The notes: a model not told the origin generated them from the letters alone. A DNA stretch of 64,000 bases from UMGS1696 sp963643035 (GCA_963643035.1 CAVIKO010000002.1:25583-89582); one strand, 5' to 3'. Counted from the stretch's first letter, positions 55,360-63,617 are shown. A program made the numbers and translations.

Positions 55360-56130
55360 ATGACAACGGAAGAACTGAATCGGCTGCTTGCCGGTAAATT
55401 CACGCCGGAGCTGAAAGCTCCATGGGACAACGACGGAATCATGGTCTGCACCGATCTGCACCGACCAATCCAAAGCGTTCTTGTGGCACTGGATCCTGCG
55501 GAAATGGTGATCCGGTATGCGATTGATAACGGCTTTGACGTACTTGTGACCCATCATCCACTTGTATTTCGGAAAATGGACTCCATTACCCCGATCACGC
55601 TGACCGGACGCAAAGCGATTCTGGCATTGGAGAATCATCTGTCCGTCCTATCGTACCATACGCGGATGGATGCCGGAGAGGATGGAGTGAACGACGCGCT
55701 CTGTCAGGCATTGTGGCACCGCGCGGAGGGGACGTTTGGCGACGCGGAGAATCCTATGCTCGGACGGTATTTTACATTGGCGGAACCGATGCTGGCGGGC
55801 GATTATGCCGTGCTGATCCGTGATGCGCTGGATGCCGGACGGGTGCGCATCACAGGCGATCCGCAGAAACCGGTACGCAAGGTGGCGGTTTGCGGCGGGG
55901 ACGGAAAGGATTTCGTAAATGCAGCTATGGCCATCGGCGCGGATCTTTATCTCACCGGGGACGCGGGCTATAACATGGCAGCGGACGCGGCGGAGGAAGG
56001 ACTGGTCGTTGTGGAAGCGGGTCATTATCACACTGAAGCGCCGATCTGCCGTGCGCTAGCCGCATGGCTCTGCCGCGAAACCGGTCTCGACTGCGTTCCA
56101 ATCGGTTGCTGCCCATATGGGTACCGGTGA
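55360..56130 (+). CDS. Nif3-like dinuclear metal centre protein
   Basis: The 256-residue protein has the NIF3 metal ligands in VLVTHHPLVF, an Asp in RMDAG, and the C-terminal GHYHTE. Nif3 proteins form hexameric toroids with two metals per subunit; proposed roles include GTP cyclohydrolase-like or hydrolase activity, but none is settled. The C-terminal block LYLTGDAGYNMAADAAEEGLVVVEAGHYHTE is canonical. It is an operon partner of trmK. Confidence 0.9.
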   Translation: MTTEELNRLLAGKFTPELKAPWDNDGIMVCTDLHRPIQSVLVALDPAEMVIRYAIDNGFDVLVTHHPLVFRKMDSITPITLTGRKAILALENHLSVLSYHTRMDAGEDGVNDALCQALWHRAEGTFGDAENPMLGRYFTLAEPMLAGDYAVLIRDALDAGRVRITGDPQKPVRKVAVCGGDGKDFVNAAMAIGADLYLTGDAGYNMAADAAEEGLVVVEAGHYHTEAPICRALAAWLCRETGLDCVPIGCCPYGYR

Positions 56131-56174
56131 GGTGTTTCTTCTACGCCGGAGTGTACGTATTTCCATAGAATAAC

Positions 56175-56219
56175 AAACAGGCGGACTGACTCCCACAACG
56201 GAGTCTGCCCGCCTGTTTT
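56175..56219. terminator. Bidirectional intrinsic terminator
   Basis: AAACAGGCGG near 56175 and CGCCTGTTT ending near 56219 enclose an inner GACTCC/GGAGTC stem. It lies between the convergent Nif3 and solute-binding protein genes. Confidence 0.75.
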
Positions 56220-56234
56220 GAATCTGTGTTTTAC

Positions 56235-57680
56235 TTATTTCGTCTCGTCACTGGAATGTAGTGCGATGATCTGATCGATGGTTTTCTGTTCTATATTGGA
56301 TACGCTTTCCACATAGCTGGAAACCGTGTTGTTCGGGACGACCTTGCCAAGGAAGTAGAGGGAAACGTCGCCGTAAAGGTAGGACAAGCTGATCACGCGG
56401 TTGGCGAACACGATGTCCAGCATCTTCGAGGTGTCCTCAGAGTTCGCGTAACGCTTTTTCAGAGTGCTTTCCTGATAGGTTGGAAGAACGTTTTTATAGC
56501 CCTCATAGTTCAATGCTTCAATAAGTATTCCTGCCTGTTCCGTATCCTGCACCGTAATCGGAACATATGTGAGTCGGTCTGTACATGGACCAATGTAGTC
56601 AGCCTGCGTATCATCGAAAAGCGGGAACGGCAGCATAGCATAATCGATATCGGAATCGGTAAGTTCCGTGATCATAGAATTGATTCCGGATGTAGTGAAT
56701 ACTGCGTTTCCTTTTGCATACAATGTACGTTGGTCGGATCCCTTCCAGTCCTCATCCAACATGACATTTACCCCGGCCGCGCCGTTATAACACCAGTCAT
56801 GCAATTTCTCCACAAGAGAAATAACTTTTGGTTCTGTGGCAGCAAGGGTGATGTTTGCGGAATCTTTTCCCTTTTTCTGGTATAACTCCACACCAAAACC
56901 TTCCAACCAGCAATACGGTGTCTTTTCATAGAAGAAACCGTAGGTATCCGTGCGGTCACGGGCGCCATTGCCATCCACATCTATGTAAATGTCCTTTGTC
57001 ATAGCGGCAAAGTTATCAAGAGTCCACGTACGTGAGTAGACCATTTCAAATAGATTGCCTAGGTTAAAGTTCTCTACGAGACCCATATTTGCAAAAATGA
57101 CACGGGTCTGCGCAAGTCCGTTCCAGTTGATGTAGTTTGACATGTAGTACATCCGACCATTAATGGTGAGACTGTCTACAGTAAACTGCGGCCACCATTG
57201 TTTTGTTGTATCAACGTACGGCAGATCATATATATTGTAGAACCACCCATTCAGGGACATGCTTGCCGTGGTGCGGTCGTGATTCTGCGCGAGGAAAAAT
57301 GCATCCTCACCGGATTTGATTGTGTTGTCCGTTGTTGCTGTGTCACACTCTGGGACGACAATATCGTTCAGAATGGATACGTTGAATTGTTCCTCAACGC
57401 TTGTGCGCGCGCTGTACAGCGCATCGTTAACGGATTCGCCGGTAATTTCCGAAGCATAGATGAAATTTTCATAGTTAGTCTCTGTAAGCATATGCAGTTT
57501 CTGACCACCATAATCCTTATCCGGCAGGTCAGGCTTGATCTCAGTTTCGCTTTCGGTTTCGGCAGCGACCATGCTGTCGATTGTTTCCGCAGTGGTTTCT
57601 TTGTTGTTTTCTCCATTACCGCAGGATACAAGCTGTGCCAGCATCAGTACGACAAGGAGCAATGTGGTGATCTTTCTCAT
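56235..57680 (-). CDS. Extracellular solute-binding lipoprotein, orphan
   Basis: This 481-residue protein is the fourth member of the binding-lipoprotein family here: lipobox LVSC (Cys 20), an acidic spacer, DKDYGGQKLHML...VNDALYSARTSVEEQFNV, the loop DVDGNGARDRTDTYGF, and KQWWPQFTVDSLTINGRMYYMS. It probably binds an oligosaccharide at the cell surface. There are no permease genes nearby. The only gap upstream of its ATG is 20 bp and then a dispersed repeat element, which therefore lies in its leader. Confidence 0.85.
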   Translation of the reverse strand: MRKITTLLLVVLMLAQLVSCGNGENNKETTAETIDSMVAAETESETEIKPDLPDKDYGGQKLHMLTETNYENFIYASEITGESVNDALYSARTSVEEQFNVSILNDIVVPECDTATTDNTIKSGEDAFFLAQNHDRTTASMSLNGWFYNIYDLPYVDTTKQWWPQFTVDSLTINGRMYYMSNYINWNGLAQTRVIFANMGLVENFNLGNLFEMVYSRTWTLDNFAAMTKDIYIDVDGNGARDRTDTYGFFYEKTPYCWLEGFGVELYQKKGKDSANITLAATEPKVISLVEKLHDWCYNGAAGVNVMLDEDWKGSDQRTLYAKGNAVFTTSGINSMITELTDSDIDYAMLPFPLFDDTQADYIGPCTDRLTYVPITVQDTEQAGILIEALNYEGYKNVLPTYQESTLKKRYANSEDTSKMLDIVFANRVISLSYLYGDVSLYFLGKVVPNNTVSSYVESVSNIEQKTIDQIIALHSSDETK

Positions 57681-57700
57681 ATTAATTCTCCTCGCATGGA

Positions 57701-57794
57701 TAAGGAAATCTCTGATTTAAGGTTGTTTTTGCGATAAAAACTCCTATATTTCAGTCTTTTATCGCAAAAATTCGATTCATTCAGAGTTTCCTAA
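57701..57794. repeat. Dispersed inverted-repeat element, copy C
   Basis: TAAGGAAATCTCTGAT at the left, ATTCAGAGTTTCCTAA at the right, with inner arms TTTTTGCGATAAAA and TTTTATCGCAAAAA. It lies between a promoter candidate and the ATG of the lipoprotein gene at 57680. Confidence 0.93.
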
Positions 57795-57800
57795 GATATG

Positions 57801-57829
57801 TACATAGCATAGCATGTAAACATGAACAA
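57801..57829 (-). promoter_or_regulatory. Candidate promoter of the solute-binding protein gene at 56235
   Basis: On the minus strand TTGTTC (57824-57829), 17-bp spacer, TATGTA (57801-57806). If used, the transcript begins right at the edge of repeat copy C. The rest of the stretch to 58006 shows only a short palindrome near 57886. Confidence 0.4.
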
Positions 57830-58006
57830 ACAGTTATAAAAAAGTAAACAAAATAGAAATTATACATAAAACTACAAATGTAGCTGTGGTAGCCTACACA
57901 AAAGACGAACACAAATTGATGATTTGACGGCGTTTTGCATAATCGTTCTCTTGCTGAAGTGAAAATTTGGCGTGATAGCTTCTATGTGTAGAAAAGAAGA
58001 AATGGA

Positions 58007-58047
58007 AAAGACGCTGTGCATCCCCTAGAGGACACACAGCGTCTTTT
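58007..58047. terminator. Bidirectional intrinsic terminator
   Basis: AAAAGACGCTGTG (58007-58019) pairs perfectly with CACAGCGTCTTTT (58035-58047). Downstream of the HPr-like gene on the minus strand. Confidence 0.8.
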
Positions 58048-58077
58048 GGATTCTTCAAAAATGCAAGAACAGAAGAT

Positions 58078-58323
58078 TCATTCGCAGATGAACTTCTCGA
58101 AATCGAAGTAGCAGTCGAAATCGGTTTCTACATAGATTTCGTTCCATGCCATTCTCGCGAGATGTACGCCGAGAAAGCTCTTTGCGTTCAGCTTCTTCTT
58201 GCCGTTTTCCCCATTTACGATGTACACGTTGCCGGGGCATTTGGTTGCGATCTTATTGAATTCTGCGACATCGGAGGCCGTTACAAGCTCGATTTTGTAA
58301 AGATATTTGCTGTTGCAGATCAT
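58078..58323 (-). CDS. HPr-like protein lacking the phosphorylatable histidine
   Basis: The start is the ATG at 58323 with AAAGGAG upstream, giving 81 residues. KKKLNAKSFLGVHLARMAWNEIYVE corresponds to the NAKSxLGV part of the PTS phosphocarrier HPr. The GLHARP segment that carries His15 in true HPr is absent; the matching place reads ELVTASDVAEFNKIATK. It therefore cannot be a phosphate carrier in the usual way. A domain adapted to another role, perhaps regulatory, is likely (inference). Its promoter is close to consensus. Confidence 0.8.
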   Translation of the reverse strand: MICNSKYLYKIELVTASDVAEFNKIATKCPGNVYIVNGENGKKKLNAKSFLGVHLARMAWNEIYVETDFDCYFDFEKFICE

Positions 58324-58487
58324 GGTATGTACTCCTTTCAAAATCCGGTGATAGGCGAAATGTCCATCCAACCGGTTCTCACATTTGAAAACGTTCTTTC
58401 CGCGACCGGAGCGGCATCCGTCGAAGTGGAGCCATCATCCGATGCTATGCGTTTTCGTTCTTCTTTTCTTTTTCCTTCGACATCTAT

Positions 58488-58515
58488 ATTATACTCCAAA
58501 TTCCCGGAATGTCAA
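58488..58515 (-). promoter_or_regulatory. Promoter of the HPr-like gene
   Basis: On the minus strand TTGACA (58510-58515), 16-bp spacer, TATAAT (58488-58493). The leader is about 160 nt long and CT/GA-rich near its start. Confidence 0.75.
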
Positions 58516-58932
58516 TAGGGCTTTACACGATTCTCCCAAATGACCGAACTGTCTGCCCCTTGCTGCTTTGGCTTGTGCAAAGTGTATATTTAGACGTTCA
58601 CAATTTGTATGCCTTGCACAACCACAACTGTCGTGATCCCAATTTCGGATGAAAATCCCTGTTTTTTCTGCGGATACATATCCGTTATCTCTTGAAACAG
58701 CTTCTCGAAAATAGTACGGCAAGAAGTCCGAAAAAATAAAATGCTGTGATCCCGCAGGCAGCGGAGATCTGTCCGCCTGTGAGAGTACCAGCTATACCAT
58801 TCTGTCCTACATTCTTTTTACGCCCTCTGCCGGCAGATTTCCAAACCCGCACAAGAGACGTGCCATGCCGCGACGGGCAAGCTTGATAAGCGATTTGTAC
58901 AGTTCGAATCCGCAAAATACCGCACCTGCTTC
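58516..58932. other. Stretch without a convincing gene, possibly a decayed gene end
   Basis: Minus-strand frames here are short. One ends with a hydrophobic run (GGQISAACGITAFYFFGLLAVLF) and a basic tail, like the membrane anchor at the end of a surface protein, but no start or family match supports it. It follows directly on the small lipoprotein frame, so the two could be pieces of one frameshifted gene. Confidence 0.35.
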
Positions 58933-59175
58933 TCACGTCTGTATATGCATTCGTTTGGTCTGTTCCGAAAGTCCTGTATCCGTGTCGCCGACGGTATCCG
59001 ATTCTCCTGCTCTGTCGGTTGCCTTATCAGTGATGTCTGTATCTACATCCGATTCCGTTTTCTTGGATTCCGAGCGGTTTCCGTCTGTAACGGCATTGTT
59101 TCTGTCATAGACAATACAGGAGGCGAGCAGAAACAGTGCAAAAAAGAGAGCCAGACAGATTTTTAACGATTTCAT
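58933..59175 (-). CDS. Small lipoprotein, possibly truncated or frameshifted
   Basis: The 80-residue protein has a signal peptide with lipobox LASC (MKSLKICLALFFALFLLASC), followed only by a Ser/Thr/Asp/Glu-rich tail (SESKKTESDVDTDITDKATD and similar). Such acidic tails usually join a lipobox to a folded domain, as in the solute-binding lipoproteins of this window, but here none follows. A frameshift into the downstream stretch could explain it. A 10-N gap lies 60 bp upstream of the start. Confidence 0.5.
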   Translation of the reverse strand: MKSLKICLALFFALFLLASCIVYDRNNAVTDGNRSESKKTESDVDTDITDKATDRAGESDTVGDTDTGLSEQTKRMHIQT

Positions 59176-59236
59176 GATTGATTTCTTTATTTCTTTGAGA
59201 TATACTTACCATAAAGGATTTTTGCCGGATACACAG

Positions 59237-59246
59237 NNNNNNNNNN
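59237..59246. other. Assembly gap (10 N) in the space before the HD-domain gene
   Basis: Ten N; no shared sequence is seen at the edges. Promoters of both flanking genes may be hidden in it. Confidence 0.99.
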
Positions 59247-59303
59247 GAGTCCTGCGCGTTGTATTTTGCATTCCGGCATACAGATGGAAAAAAGGAGAAC
59301 GAT

Positions 59304-59963
59304 ATGCTTTCATACGAAACAATCCGGCAAAACGAAAACATCCGCACCTATATCCAAAAGGCGGATGAAGCTCTGCGTACGCTAGGCTACACGGAGCATA
59401 GTTTTGCCCATGTCACCAAGGTTGCACAGACGGCGGGGGAGATACTCTCCACGTTTGGGCACAGTGCGCATGATGTGGAACTTGTAAAGATTGCAGGGTA
59501 TCTGCATGACATCGGCAATCTGGTCAACCGCGTGGAGCATTCCCAGAGCGGCGCGGTGATGGCATTTCGTATTTTGGACAAGCTTGGCATGGATGCAGAG
59601 GACATCGCGGATATTGTCACCGCCATCGGCAACCACGACGAAGGCACGGGAACGCCTGTCAATGCGATTTCCGCCGCGCTTTTTTTAGCCGACAAATCGG
59701 ATGTGCGCCGTTCTCGGGTACGCAATACGGATCCGGCGAGCTTCGACATTCACGACCGGGTGAACTACTCTGTGGATGAATCGAAATTGGAACTGGATCC
59801 GGATGCCGGGGAGATCCGTCTGCGTCTGCATATTGATCCGGAGTACAGCACGGTTGCGGACTATTTCGAGATTTTCCTGACCCGCATGCTGCTGTGCAAA
59901 AAAGCGGCGGAAAAGCTTGGACAGCGGTTCAGACTCATCATCAATGGGCAGAATCTAATGTGA
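59304..59963 (+). CDS. HD-domain phosphohydrolase
   Basis: The start is the ATG at 59304 after AAAGGAG, giving 219 residues. Metal-binding residues of the HD superfamily are seen as HSFAHVTKVAQ (first His), KIAGYLHDIGN (His-Asp) and ADKSD (last Asp). Members hydrolyse phosphate esters of nucleotides or related compounds; the substrate is not known. A helical N-terminal part and a C-terminal alpha/beta tail flank the core. The LysR gene follows within 2-35 bp, so they are probably transcribed together. Confidence 0.85.
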   Translation: MLSYETIRQNENIRTYIQKADEALRTLGYTEHSFAHVTKVAQTAGEILSTFGHSAHDVELVKIAGYLHDIGNLVNRVEHSQSGAVMAFRILDKLGMDAEDIADIVTAIGNHDEGTGTPVNAISAALFLADKSDVRRSRVRNTDPASFDIHDRVNYSVDESKLELDPDAGEIRLRLHIDPEYSTVADYFEIFLTRMLLCKKAAEKLGQRFRLIINGQNLM

Positions 59964-59998
59964 CTATGTATATAAAGACAGATAAAACAGGGCGCGAG

Positions 59999-60877
59999 AT
60001 GTCATTACGGCACATGCGCATTTTTAAGACGGTTTGTTCCTGTGCCTGCAATACGACACGCGCGGCGGAAAAGCTCCATATGACGCAGCCGGCGGTCAGT
60101 CTGGCTATCGCGGAGATAGAGAATTACTATGGTGTAAAACTGTTTGACCGGATTTCTCGGAGACTCTATTTGAGCGAGGCAGGCAAACGATTATTAGCGG
60201 GCGTGGAGGACATTCTTCTCTCCTACGACGATATGGAAAAGAGCATTCGTGCGTGGCACAGTGGCGGACTTTTGCGGGTCGGCGGCAGCGTATCAATCGG
60301 CGCAGCACTGATGCCTGAACTCGTGAAGCGGTTTTCCGAAAAATCGCCGGATACGGAACTGCGTGTGCGGATCGATCGTTCGGATCGTCTGCAGGAGGCG
60401 GTACTCCAAAACATGCTCGATTTTGCGCTGATCGAGGGGATCGTACACAATGAGAATCTCGCGGAGGAGGACTTTTTGGAGGATTCGCTTGCCATTCTCG
60501 TTGCCGCGGATTCGCCGCTGCCCCCGGTTGTTACAGTGGAGGAATTTTGCAAACAATCCTTACTTGTGCGGGAGGTCGGCAGCGGTACCAGAGAGGTATT
60601 CGAGTCCACCTTGTCGGCAGCCGGAATCGCATCGCCGGAACCTATGTGGGAAAGTCTCAGTACGGCCGCACTGCTCCATGCTGCCGAGGAAGGCTTGGGG
60701 ATCGCCGTGGTACCGAAGCGTATGACGGATGGTCATCCGGGATTAAAAGAGATCACGATCGAGGGAATACGATTCCGGCGCAAATACAAAATCATCTATC
60801 ATAAGCATAAATACCTGACCAATGCCGCACATTCCTTCATCGAGTTGTGCCGGAAGTACGATTCCAACGAAGAGTAA
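59999..60877 (+). CDS. LysR family transcriptional regulator
   Basis: The ATG at 59999 (MSLRHMRIFKTVC) gives the usual 292 residues; an ATG at 59966 is possible but adds an atypical tail. The N-terminal winged helix (RAAEKLHMTQPAVSLAIAEIENYYGVKLFDRISRRLYLSEAGKRLL) is classic, and the effector domain follows from about residue 90. The closest look is to CysB/CbbR-like members, effector unknown. Its TAA stop codon is formed by the first bases of inverted-repeat copy D. Confidence 0.92.
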   Translation: MSLRHMRIFKTVCSCACNTTRAAEKLHMTQPAVSLAIAEIENYYGVKLFDRISRRLYLSEAGKRLLAGVEDILLSYDDMEKSIRAWHSGGLLRVGGSVSIGAALMPELVKRFSEKSPDTELRVRIDRSDRLQEAVLQNMLDFALIEGIVHNENLAEEDFLEDSLAILVAADSPLPPVVTVEEFCKQSLLVREVGSGTREVFESTLSAAGIASPEPMWESLSTAALLHAAEEGLGIAVVPKRMTDGHPGLKEITIEGIRFRRKYKIIYHKHKYLTNAAHSFIELCRKYDSNEE

Positions 60878-60968
60878 GGAAGCCTCTGATGTAAGGTTAT
60901 TTTTGCGATAAAAGTCCCCATATTTCAGCCTTTATCGCATAAATCCGATGTATTCAGGGGGTTCCTAA
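60875..60968. repeat. Dispersed inverted-repeat element, copy D (overlaps a stop codon)
   Basis: TAAGGAAGCCTCTGATG at the left, ATTCAGGGGGTTCCTAA at the right, with inner arms TTTTTGCGATAAAAG and a slightly shortened CTTTATCGCATAAA. Its first three bases are the TAA stop of the LysR gene. Confidence 0.92.
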
Positions 60969-61034
60969 GCTCTCTTGGAAGTATAAGAAACGGAAAAAGG
61001 AAGTTGGTCAAAACTTCCCGGAAAGGATAAAAAT

Positions 61035-61937
61035 ATGGCAATCATCAAACGCGCGATTACGGAGGACGGCTCTGCGAGACTGTTTGTGATGAACAGTACC
61101 GATATTGTACGCCGCTCCTGCGAGATTCATCACACCTCCAAAACAACTACAGCACTGCTCGGCAGAACCCTGACCGCTGCGTCTCTCATGGGAACTCTCT
61201 TGAAGGACCGTGACAATTCTCTCACATTACAACTGCGCGGTGACGGGCCTGCGGGACTGGTGGTCTGCACCTCCGATTATATGGGGAATGTACGCGGCTA
61301 CGTGGAAAATCCGGACGCGGAGCTGCCGCCGAACGCACAGGGAAAGCTCGATGTAGGCGGGGCAGTTGGCAAGGGGACGCTGTACGTCATTAAGGATCTC
61401 GGACTCGGCGAGCCGTATATCGGTGTTTGTCCGCTCGTGTCCGGCGAGGTGGCGGAGGACGTTACCTCCTATTTTGCAAACAGTGAACAGACACCGACAG
61501 TCTGCGCATTGGGCGTGCGGGTGAATACGGACAATATGTGTACAGCCGCCGGCGGATATCTCCTGCAGCTTATGCCCGGAGCCGACGATGCGATCATCGA
61601 TCGACTGGAAGCGAACATCCATGTGATGAACACGGTGTCGAAACTGATTGCGGATGGAAAAACGGCAGACGACATTATCGAGATGGTATTCGATGGTATC
61701 CCACACACCTTATTCGACGAATTTACAGCGGAATATCGCTGCGGATGCGCCCGTGAGCGGTACAAAAACGCACTGGTCGGATTAAACGATGCCGATATGG
61801 AGGAATTGACGAAGGCGGGTACCGATATTGAGACAAGCTGCCGGTTCTGCGGTACGAAATATGTGTTCCCGCTGCAGGAGATTCTGGATGCCCGCGCGCA
61901 GAAAAAAGCGGAACGGGAAAACGCGAAAACGGAATAG
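61035..61937 (+). CDS. hslO: Redox-regulated molecular chaperone Hsp33
   Basis: The 300-residue protein has the Hsp33 N-terminal domain (IIKRAITEDGSARLFVMNSTDIV, GDGPAGLVVCTSDYMGNVRGYV) and the C-terminal zinc redox switch CGCARE...CRFCGTKY (CxC and CxxC). Hsp33 holds unfolding proteins under oxidative stress, a useful function in an anaerobe. AAAGGAT lies before the ATG, and a GGAAGTT/AACTTCC hairpin is in the leader. It is monocistronic. Confidence 0.95.
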   Translation: MAIIKRAITEDGSARLFVMNSTDIVRRSCEIHHTSKTTTALLGRTLTAASLMGTLLKDRDNSLTLQLRGDGPAGLVVCTSDYMGNVRGYVENPDAELPPNAQGKLDVGGAVGKGTLYVIKDLGLGEPYIGVCPLVSGEVAEDVTSYFANSEQTPTVCALGVRVNTDNMCTAAGGYLLQLMPGADDAIIDRLEANIHVMNTVSKLIADGKTADDIIEMVFDGIPHTLFDEFTAEYRCGCARERYKNALVGLNDADMEELTKAGTDIETSCRFCGTKYVFPLQEILDARAQKKAERENAKTE

Positions 61938-62053
61938 TGCAAGAGTGTACAGAAAGACCAATGCAGTGTATATCCAATAAACAGGCTGCATGGTCTTTCC
62001 GTATCTTTGCCTGTGCACTTGCGTTGTGTCTCTCTACACCAAGACTATGTTTC

Positions 62054-62147
62054 CTAGAAAACTCTGAATGAATCTGATTTTTGCGATAAAAGGCTGAAAT
62101 ATAGGGGCCTTTGTCGCAAAAATAACCTTAAATCAGAGGTTCCCTAG
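62054..62147. repeat. Dispersed inverted-repeat element, copy E (opposite orientation)
   Basis: CTAGAAAACTCTGAATG at the left and TCAGAGGTTCCCTAG at the right, with inner arms TTTTTGCGATAAAAG and CTTTGTCGCAAAAA. The centre reads CTGAAATATAGG, i.e. reversed relative to copies A-D. It sits between hslO and the GH29 gene; nothing else is seen in this space besides the promoter. Confidence 0.92.
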
Positions 62148-62224
62148 GTATATCTGTTCGTTTCTCCGAATATCTTTTGGAAAGAAAACAGATAGGGAAA
62201 AGAAACAAAAATCCTCAAATTCTA

Positions 62225-62253
62225 TTGACTTCCATCGTCGGATATGCTATACT
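62225..62253 (+). promoter_or_regulatory. Promoter of the GH29 fucosidase gene
   Basis: TTGACT (62225-62230), 17-bp spacer, TATACT (62248-62253); GGAGG precedes the ATG. Confidence 0.75.
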
Positions 62254-62286
62254 TTTTTATACTACATAACCCAATGGAGGTATCGT

Positions 62287-63570
62287 ATGAAACTGGAAGA
62301 TCTGACCCTTGTCGAACCCGCACCTACACCGGGCGACACCAAATGGTTCCGTCACGACCGCTTCGGCATGTTCATTCACTGGGGACTGTATGCGTTAGGC
62401 GCACGGCATGAATGGCTGAAGAGTCACGACAAAATTCCGACGGAGGTGTATGATAAATATTTCCGTCACTTCGATCCCGATCTGTATGATCCGGAAAAGT
62501 GGGCTTCTGCCGCAGCGGACGCCGGGATGAAATATTTTGTCATCACCACCAAGCACCATGAGGGCTTCTGCCTATGGGATTCCGCATATACGGATTACAA
62601 AGCGACCAATACGCCGTATGGAAAGGATATCCTTACGCCGATGGTGGATGCGTTCCGTTCTCATGGACTGCGCACCGGCTTCTATCACTCCCTGCTCGAC
62701 TGGCATCATCCGGATTATACCGTGGATTCCTGCCATCCGATGCGCGAAAACGAGGAGTACATCGCACAGGACAAGGATCGCGTGCTGTCCCGGTATGTCG
62801 ATTACCTCCACAATCAGACGGAGGAATTGTTGAAAAAGTATGATCCCGTGGACATCATCTGGTTCGACTTTTCTGTTGGTGCATCTGCGAGATTCCCGGG
62901 CAAGGGCAAGGAGGTTTGGCGCAGCGAAGAGCTTTTGAAGAAGATCCGTGCCATCAATCCGAACATCATCATCGATGACCGTCTCCAGATCGATCAGGAC
63001 GTCAAGACGCCGGAACAGTATATGCCGGATGAGTGGGTCAAGGTAGGCGGAGTGCCGGTGGTCTGGGAAGGTTGTCATACCTTCTCCGGATCGTGGGGTT
63101 ATCACCGCGATGAGGAAACGTGGAAGAGCGTTGATCAGTTGTTGAAGATGCTCATCGACAGCGTCTCTATGGGCGGCAACCTTCTCCTGAACGTGGGCCC
63201 GACCGGACGCGGCGAATTTGATGAACGTGCCTACGAAAGACTTGCCGGGATAGGCAAATGGATGCGCCGTCATTCCCGCTCCATTTACGGCTGTACACAG
63301 GCTCCGCTTGCATTTACATGTCCACGCGACTGCCGCTACACCTACAATCCGGAAACGAAGCGGCTGTATCTTCATATGTATTCATGGCCGTTTGGAAAGA
63401 TCACGCTGGACGGTGAGGTTGCGGAACACGTCGATTACATCCAGATCCTCTCCGATGCGTCCGAACTGCCGTTCCACTATGATGCGGAGAACCGCCGTGT
63501 CCACATCCCGCTTCCGGTTAAGAAGCCGTTGGGCGCAGACATTCCGGTGCTGGAAATCTTCTTAAAATAA
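62287..63570 (+). CDS. Alpha-L-fucosidase, glycoside hydrolase family 29
   Basis: The 427-residue protein has the GH29 opening WFRHDRFGMFIHWGLYALGARHEW, the TTKHHEGFCLWDS block and IIWFDFS, whose Asp194 is the expected catalytic nucleophile; GNLLLNVGPTGRGEF closes the barrel. A C-terminal beta-sandwich (about 340-427) follows. It lacks a signal peptide and so likely acts on imported fucosylated oligosaccharides, beside the GH95 enzyme at 12923. It has its own promoter and terminator. Confidence 0.93.
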   Translation: MKLEDLTLVEPAPTPGDTKWFRHDRFGMFIHWGLYALGARHEWLKSHDKIPTEVYDKYFRHFDPDLYDPEKWASAAADAGMKYFVITTKHHEGFCLWDSAYTDYKATNTPYGKDILTPMVDAFRSHGLRTGFYHSLLDWHHPDYTVDSCHPMRENEEYIAQDKDRVLSRYVDYLHNQTEELLKKYDPVDIIWFDFSVGASARFPGKGKEVWRSEELLKKIRAINPNIIIDDRLQIDQDVKTPEQYMPDEWVKVGGVPVVWEGCHTFSGSWGYHRDEETWKSVDQLLKMLIDSVSMGGNLLLNVGPTGRGEFDERAYERLAGIGKWMRRHSRSIYGCTQAPLAFTCPRDCRYTYNPETKRLYLHMYSWPFGKITLDGEVAEHVDYIQILSDASELPFHYDAENRRVHIPLPVKKPLGADIPVLEIFLK

Positions 63571-63617
63571 GAAAGCCGCTGCTTTCAGGTTGATTCAGCG
63601 TTTTCTATGCAAAGTTT

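Noticed and set aside
61952..61999. Terminator after hslO
   Set aside because: AAAGACCA...TGGTCTTT can pair, but no T tract follows on either side, so termination is not well supported.
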